Assembly: GCF_000720175.1 (NCBI RefSeq)
Contig: NZ_JOIX01000102.1
Coordinates: forward strand, 1-24,778
Reading direction: 5' to 3'
Origin: Streptomyces sp. NRRL S-337
GTDB taxonomy: Bacteria; Actinomycetota; Actinomycetes; Streptomycetales; Streptomycetaceae
Length of the DNA: 24,778 bases
Shown: in pieces, positions 21,564-24,778 of the stretch
Layout of the letters: the number at the start of each line of letters is the position of its first letter
Position numbering within the stretch: position 1 is the stretch's first letter
Notes under the pieces: generated by a model
Seen by the model: the letters and a program-made list of their open reading frames with translations, nothing else
The model's database searches: none
Told to the model about the DNA's origin: nothing
Translations under genes and position numbers: made by a program

Positions 21564-24500
21564 ATGGCACTACCCGCTCCGCAGGGACGGCGCAGCAGCA
21601 CGTTCGGCCGGCTGCTGAGACACGGCTTCACCGACCCCTCGGCGGCCGGGGAACTGCTCGACGCCCCCGAACTCGCAGCCGTCCGCGACGACTCGGTCCT
21701 CCTGGAGGCATTCGGCGGCACCGCCGACCCCGACCTGGCCCTGCGGGGCCTGGTCCGGCTGGTGGAGGCGCTGCCGGAGGACGAGCAGCAGGCGCTGCTG
21801 AGCACCCTCGTCGCCGCGAAACCGCTGCGCGACCGGCTGCTCGGCGTCCTGGGCGCCTCCGAGGCGCTCGCCGACCACCTCGCCCGCCACCCCCGCGACT
21901 GGCGGTCGCTGGTCACCTACGAGTCGGTCGATCTGCACCCGACCACCCCCGAGTTCGAGCAGGCGCTCGCCGAGGGCATCTGGGGCGAGCAGGGCGAGGG
22001 CCGGCCCCGCGCCGACGCGCTGCGCGCCGCCTACCGCCGGGCCCTCCTCGGCATCGCGGCCCGCGACGTGTGCGGCACGACGGACGTCGCCGAGGCCGCG
22101 GCGGAACTCGCCGACCTGGCCACCGCCACCGTCCGCGCCGCCCTGCAGATCTCCTACGAAGAGGCGCCCGGCGACGCCGCGGTGTGCCGGCTGGCCGTCA
22201 TCGGCATGGGCAAATGCGGTGGCCGGGAACTGAACTACGTCTCCGACGTCGACGTCATCTTCGTCGCCGAGGCCAAGGACGGCGTCGACGAGGCCAAGGC
22301 ACTGCAGGCCGCGACCCGGATCGCCGCCCGCATGATGCAGCTGTGCTCGGACAACACCGTCGAGGGCACGATCTGGCCGGTCGACGCCAACCTGCGCCCC
22401 GAAGGCCGCAACGGGCCCCTGGTGCGCACCCTCAGCAGCCACCTCGCCTACTACCAGCGCTGGGCCAAGACCTGGGAGTTCCAGGCACTGCTCAAGGCCC
22501 GCCCGATGGCCGGCGACCTCGGCCTGGGCCAGGAGTACGTCGACGCGCTCGCCCCGATGGTGTGGGAGGTGGCCGAACGGGACAACTTCGTCTCCGACGT
22601 CCGCCAGATGCGCCGCAGGGTCGTCGAGAACATCCCCGCGGCGCAGATCGAACGCGAACTCAAACTCGGCCCCGGCGGTCTGCGCGACGTCGAATTCGCC
22701 GTCCAGCTCCTCCAGTTGGTGCACGGCCGCAGCGACGCCACCCTGCGCAGCGCCACCACCCTGGACGCCCTGGCCGCCCTCGCGGCCGGCGGCTACGTGG
22801 GACGTCAGGACGCCGCCGCCCTGGACGCCGCCTACCGCTTCCTGCGCACCCTCGAACACCGCATCCAGCTGTTCCGCCTCCGCCGCACCCACCTGATGCC
22901 CGAGGACGAGGCCGAACTGCGCCGCCTGGCACGCTCGTTGGGACTGCGGACCGAGCCGGTCGACACCCTCCGCAGGGAGTGGAGATGGCACGCCAGGGAG
23001 GTGCGCCGACTGCATGAGAAGCTCTTCTACCGCCCCCTGCTCGATGCCGTCGCCCACCTCGAACCCGGCGAGGCCCGGCTCTCGGCCAAGGCCGCCGGTC
23101 ACCGCCTCGAAGCGCTCGGCTACGCCGACCCGGTGGCCGCACTGCGCCACCTGGAGGCGCTGGCGTCCGGCGTAACCCGTAAGGCCGCCATCCAGCGGAC
23201 CTTGCTCCCGGTGCTGCTCGCCTGGTTCGCGGACTCCGCCGACCCGGACGCCGGGCTGCTCAACTTCCGCAAGGTCTCCGACGCGCTCGGCAAGACCCCC
23301 TGGTACCTCCGGCTGCTGCGCGACGAGGGCGCGGCCGCCGAGAACCTCGCCCGGGTGCTCTCCGCCGGCCGCCTCGCCCCCGACCTGCTCCTCCGCGCCC
23401 CCGAGGCGGTGGCCCTCCTCGGCGCCCCGGACGGCCTCCAGCCCCGCAGCCGCGCCGCCCTGGAACAGGAGGTGCTGGCCGCGGTCGGCCGCGCGGACGG
23501 CGCGGAGGCGGCCGTCGCGGCGGCCCGCGGGGTCCGCCGCCGGGAGATGTTCCGCACCGCCGCGTCCGACGTCATCGGCGCGTACGGCACGGAGTTCAGC
23601 CCCGCCGACACCGACCACGGCCACTCCGTGGACACGGTCGGCGCCGCGCTCTCCGACCTCAACGCCGCCACTCTCGCCGGTGCGCTGCGCGCCGCGGTCC
23701 GCGCGCAGTGGGGCGACACTCTGCCCACCCGCTTCGCGGTGATCGGCATGGGCCGCTTCGGCGGCCACGAGCTGAGCTACGGCTCGGACGCCGACGTCCT
23801 CTTCGTCCACGAACCCCGCGAGGGAGCCGACGAACAGGAGGCCGCCAAGGCCGCCCACGCGGTCGCCAACGAAATGCGCCGGCTGCTCCAACTCCCGTCC
23901 TCCGACCCGCCGTTGCTGATCGACGCGGACCTCCGCCCGGAGGGCCGGACCGGCCCGCTGGTGCGCACCCTCGCCTCGTACGCGGCCTACTACCGGCGCT
24001 GGTCACTGGTCTGGGAGGCACAGGCCCTGCTGCGCGCCGAACCGGTCGCCGGCGACCCCGACCTCGGGCAGCGCTTCATCGAGCTGATCGACCCGCTGCG
24101 CTACCCGGCCGAGGGCCTGGGCGACGAGGCGGTGCGCGAGATCCGCAAGCTCAAGGCCCGGATGGAGTCCGAACGGCTGCCCCGCGGCGCGGACCCCACC
24201 ACCCATGCCAAGCTGGGCCGCGGCGGCCTGAGCGACGTCGAGTGGACGGTCCAGCTGCTCCAGATGCAGCACGGCTGGGAGATCCCCGGCCTGCGCACCA
24301 CCCGCACCCGCGAGGCCCTGTCCGCCGCGCACGCGGCCGGGCTGATCGCCACGGAGGACGCCCAGATACTGGACGAGGCGTGGGTCCTGGCGGCCCGGGT
24401 CCGCAACGCGGTGATGCTCGTACGCGGCCGCCCCGGCGACACGTTCCCGGTCGACGGCCGGGAACTGGCCGCGGTCGGCCGCTACCTCGGCTACGAGGAC

Positions 24501-24632
24501 GGCCTCAGCCGCCGCCCCACCGAAAACGGCCGCGGCAACGAGGTCTCCGGCCGCAGCGGCGAAATGATCGACGACTACCGCCGCATCACACGCCGGGCAC
24601 GTAGCGTCGTGGAGCGGCTCTTCTATTCCTGA
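21564..24632 (+). CDS. glnE: Bifunctional glutamine synthetase adenylyltransferase/adenylyl-removing enzyme
   Basis: A 1022-residue enzyme that adds AMP to glutamine synthetase I when nitrogen is plentiful and removes it when nitrogen is scarce. Two nucleotidyltransferase domains are visible, each with the G-G-x-E-L...S-D-x-D signature. The first starts at Val212 (VIGMGKCGGRELNYVSDVDV, metal Asp228 and Asp230) and is the deadenylylation half. The second starts at Val726 (VIGMGRFGGHELSYGSDADV, Asp742 and Asp744) and is the adenylylation half. Both are followed by DANLRPEGR/DADLRPEGR and a helical GlnD/PII-uridylyltransferase-like domain (GPGGLRDVEF, GRGGLSDVEW). The length fits actinobacterial GlnE. 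GAGAGG lies 7 nt before ATG 21564, and the gene follows glnA2 closely. Confidence 0.96.
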   Translation: MALPAPQGRRSSTFGRLLRHGFTDPSAAGELLDAPELAAVRDDSVLLEAFGGTADPDLALRGLVRLVEALPEDEQQALLSTLVAAKPLRDRLLGVLGASEALADHLARHPRDWRSLVTYESVDLHPTTPEFEQALAEGIWGEQGEGRPRADALRAAYRRALLGIAARDVCGTTDVAEAAAELADLATATVRAALQISYEEAPGDAAVCRLAVIGMGKCGGRELNYVSDVDVIFVAEAKDGVDEAKALQAATRIAARMMQLCSDNTVEGTIWPVDANLRPEGRNGPLVRTLSSHLAYYQRWAKTWEFQALLKARPMAGDLGLGQEYVDALAPMVWEVAERDNFVSDVRQMRRRVVENIPAAQIERELKLGPGGLRDVEFAVQLLQLVHGRSDATLRSATTLDALAALAAGGYVGRQDAAALDAAYRFLRTLEHRIQLFRLRRTHLMPEDEAELRRLARSLGLRTEPVDTLRREWRWHAREVRRLHEKLFYRPLLDAVAHLEPGEARLSAKAAGHRLEALGYADPVAALRHLEALASGVTRKAAIQRTLLPVLLAWFADSADPDAGLLNFRKVSDALGKTPWYLRLLRDEGAAAENLARVLSAGRLAPDLLLRAPEAVALLGAPDGLQPRSRAALEQEVLAAVGRADGAEAAVAAARGVRRREMFRTAASDVIGAYGTEFSPADTDHGHSVDTVGAALSDLNAATLAGALRAAVRAQWGDTLPTRFAVIGMGRFGGHELSYGSDADVLFVHEPREGADEQEAAKAAHAVANEMRRLLQLPSSDPPLLIDADLRPEGRTGPLVRTLASYAAYYRRWSLVWEAQALLRAEPVAGDPDLGQRFIELIDPLRYPAEGLGDEAVREIRKLKARMESERLPRGADPTTHAKLGRGGLSDVEWTVQLLQMQHGWEIPGLRTTRTREALSAAHAAGLIATEDAQILDEAWVLAARVRNAVMLVRGRPGDTFPVDGRELAAVGRYLGYEDGLSRRPTENGRGNEVSGRSGEMIDDYRRITRRARSVVERLFYS

Positions 24633-24778
24633 CCACGTACCTGTCTGCTGCGCCGCGGGGCGCTGCGCTTGGCTGGCCTCCCACGTACCTGGCTTTCCCG
24701 CCGTCGGGGTTGCTCGTCGTTGCGCTTTGCGGCGCCGCGTACGTAGCTGTCTGCGGCGTCGCGGGTCGTCTCGCCGTT
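24633..24778 (-). repeat. 58-bp intergenic repeat, block 3 (cut by window end)
   Basis: The block begins with the outer end CCACGTAC at the very first base after the glnE stop. In reverse orientation it holds a shortened unit (24633-24668), a 57-bp unit (24669-24725) and most of another (24726 onward), running off the window. The first unit contains GCGCC-GCGG-GGCGC (24650-24663), a 5-bp hairpin that may help end the glnE transcript. Confidence 0.85.

Overview
The window is chromosomal DNA from a Streptomyces or a close relative. GC content is very high, third codon positions are almost all G or C, start codons are ATG/GTG, and the gene set is typical of the genus: a large AfsR/SARP-type BTAD regulator, DrrAB-like exporter, actinobacterial glutamine-dependent NAD synthetase, a GlnA2-type glutamine synthetase next to glnE, and a histidine-rich Tat-exported multicopper oxidase. 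From memory, nadE, panB, glnA2 and glnE are also close together in S. coelicolor, so this looks like core chromosome carrying one recent insertion.

Layout. 1-252: a perfect 16-bp hairpin, then a block of 58-bp intergenic repeats. 286-1264: a small membrane protein and an M50 (site-2 type) membrane protease, tail to tail with a 1-nt gap. 1414-4776: a 1120-residue BTAD/NB-ARC/TPR regulator, ending at a strong hairpin terminator that faces a two-gene DrrAB-like ABC exporter (4831-6689, minus). 6751-6952: a second, palindromic block of the 58-bp repeat. 6961-8477: a 1.5-kb IS5-family element with a two-frame transposase and an unknown passenger gene. It is inserted in the CTAG that contains the panB stop codon. 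8478-9338: panB. 9557-11844: a 14-TM drug exporter overlapping its TetR regulator. 12085-13104: a membrane-anchored endonuclease/exonuclease/phosphatase-fold protein. 13281-14507: a 12-TM MFS transporter behind a structured leader. 14562-16316: nadE. 16437-18458: multicopper oxidase, with a copper-type (CsoR-like) operator and a possible small leader ORF upstream. 18957-19844: alpha/beta hydrolase. 20175-24632: glnA2-glnE. 24633-24778: a third block of the 58-bp repeat, starting at the first base after the glnE stop.

Themes. Nitrogen and cofactor metabolism are represented by glnA2, glnE, nadE and panB. GlnE is the adenylylation/deadenylation enzyme for glutamine synthetase I, but its neighbour GlnA2 lacks the modifiable tyrosine, so the GlnE target must lie elsewhere. 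Efflux and stress are represented by the DrrAB-like pair, two MFS pumps and the copper oxidase. The most unusual features are the modular 58-bp repeat, which abuts stop codons and forms a large palindrome at one locus, the cargo-carrying IS placed in a stop codon, and the copper-operator/small-ORF arrangement before the oxidase.
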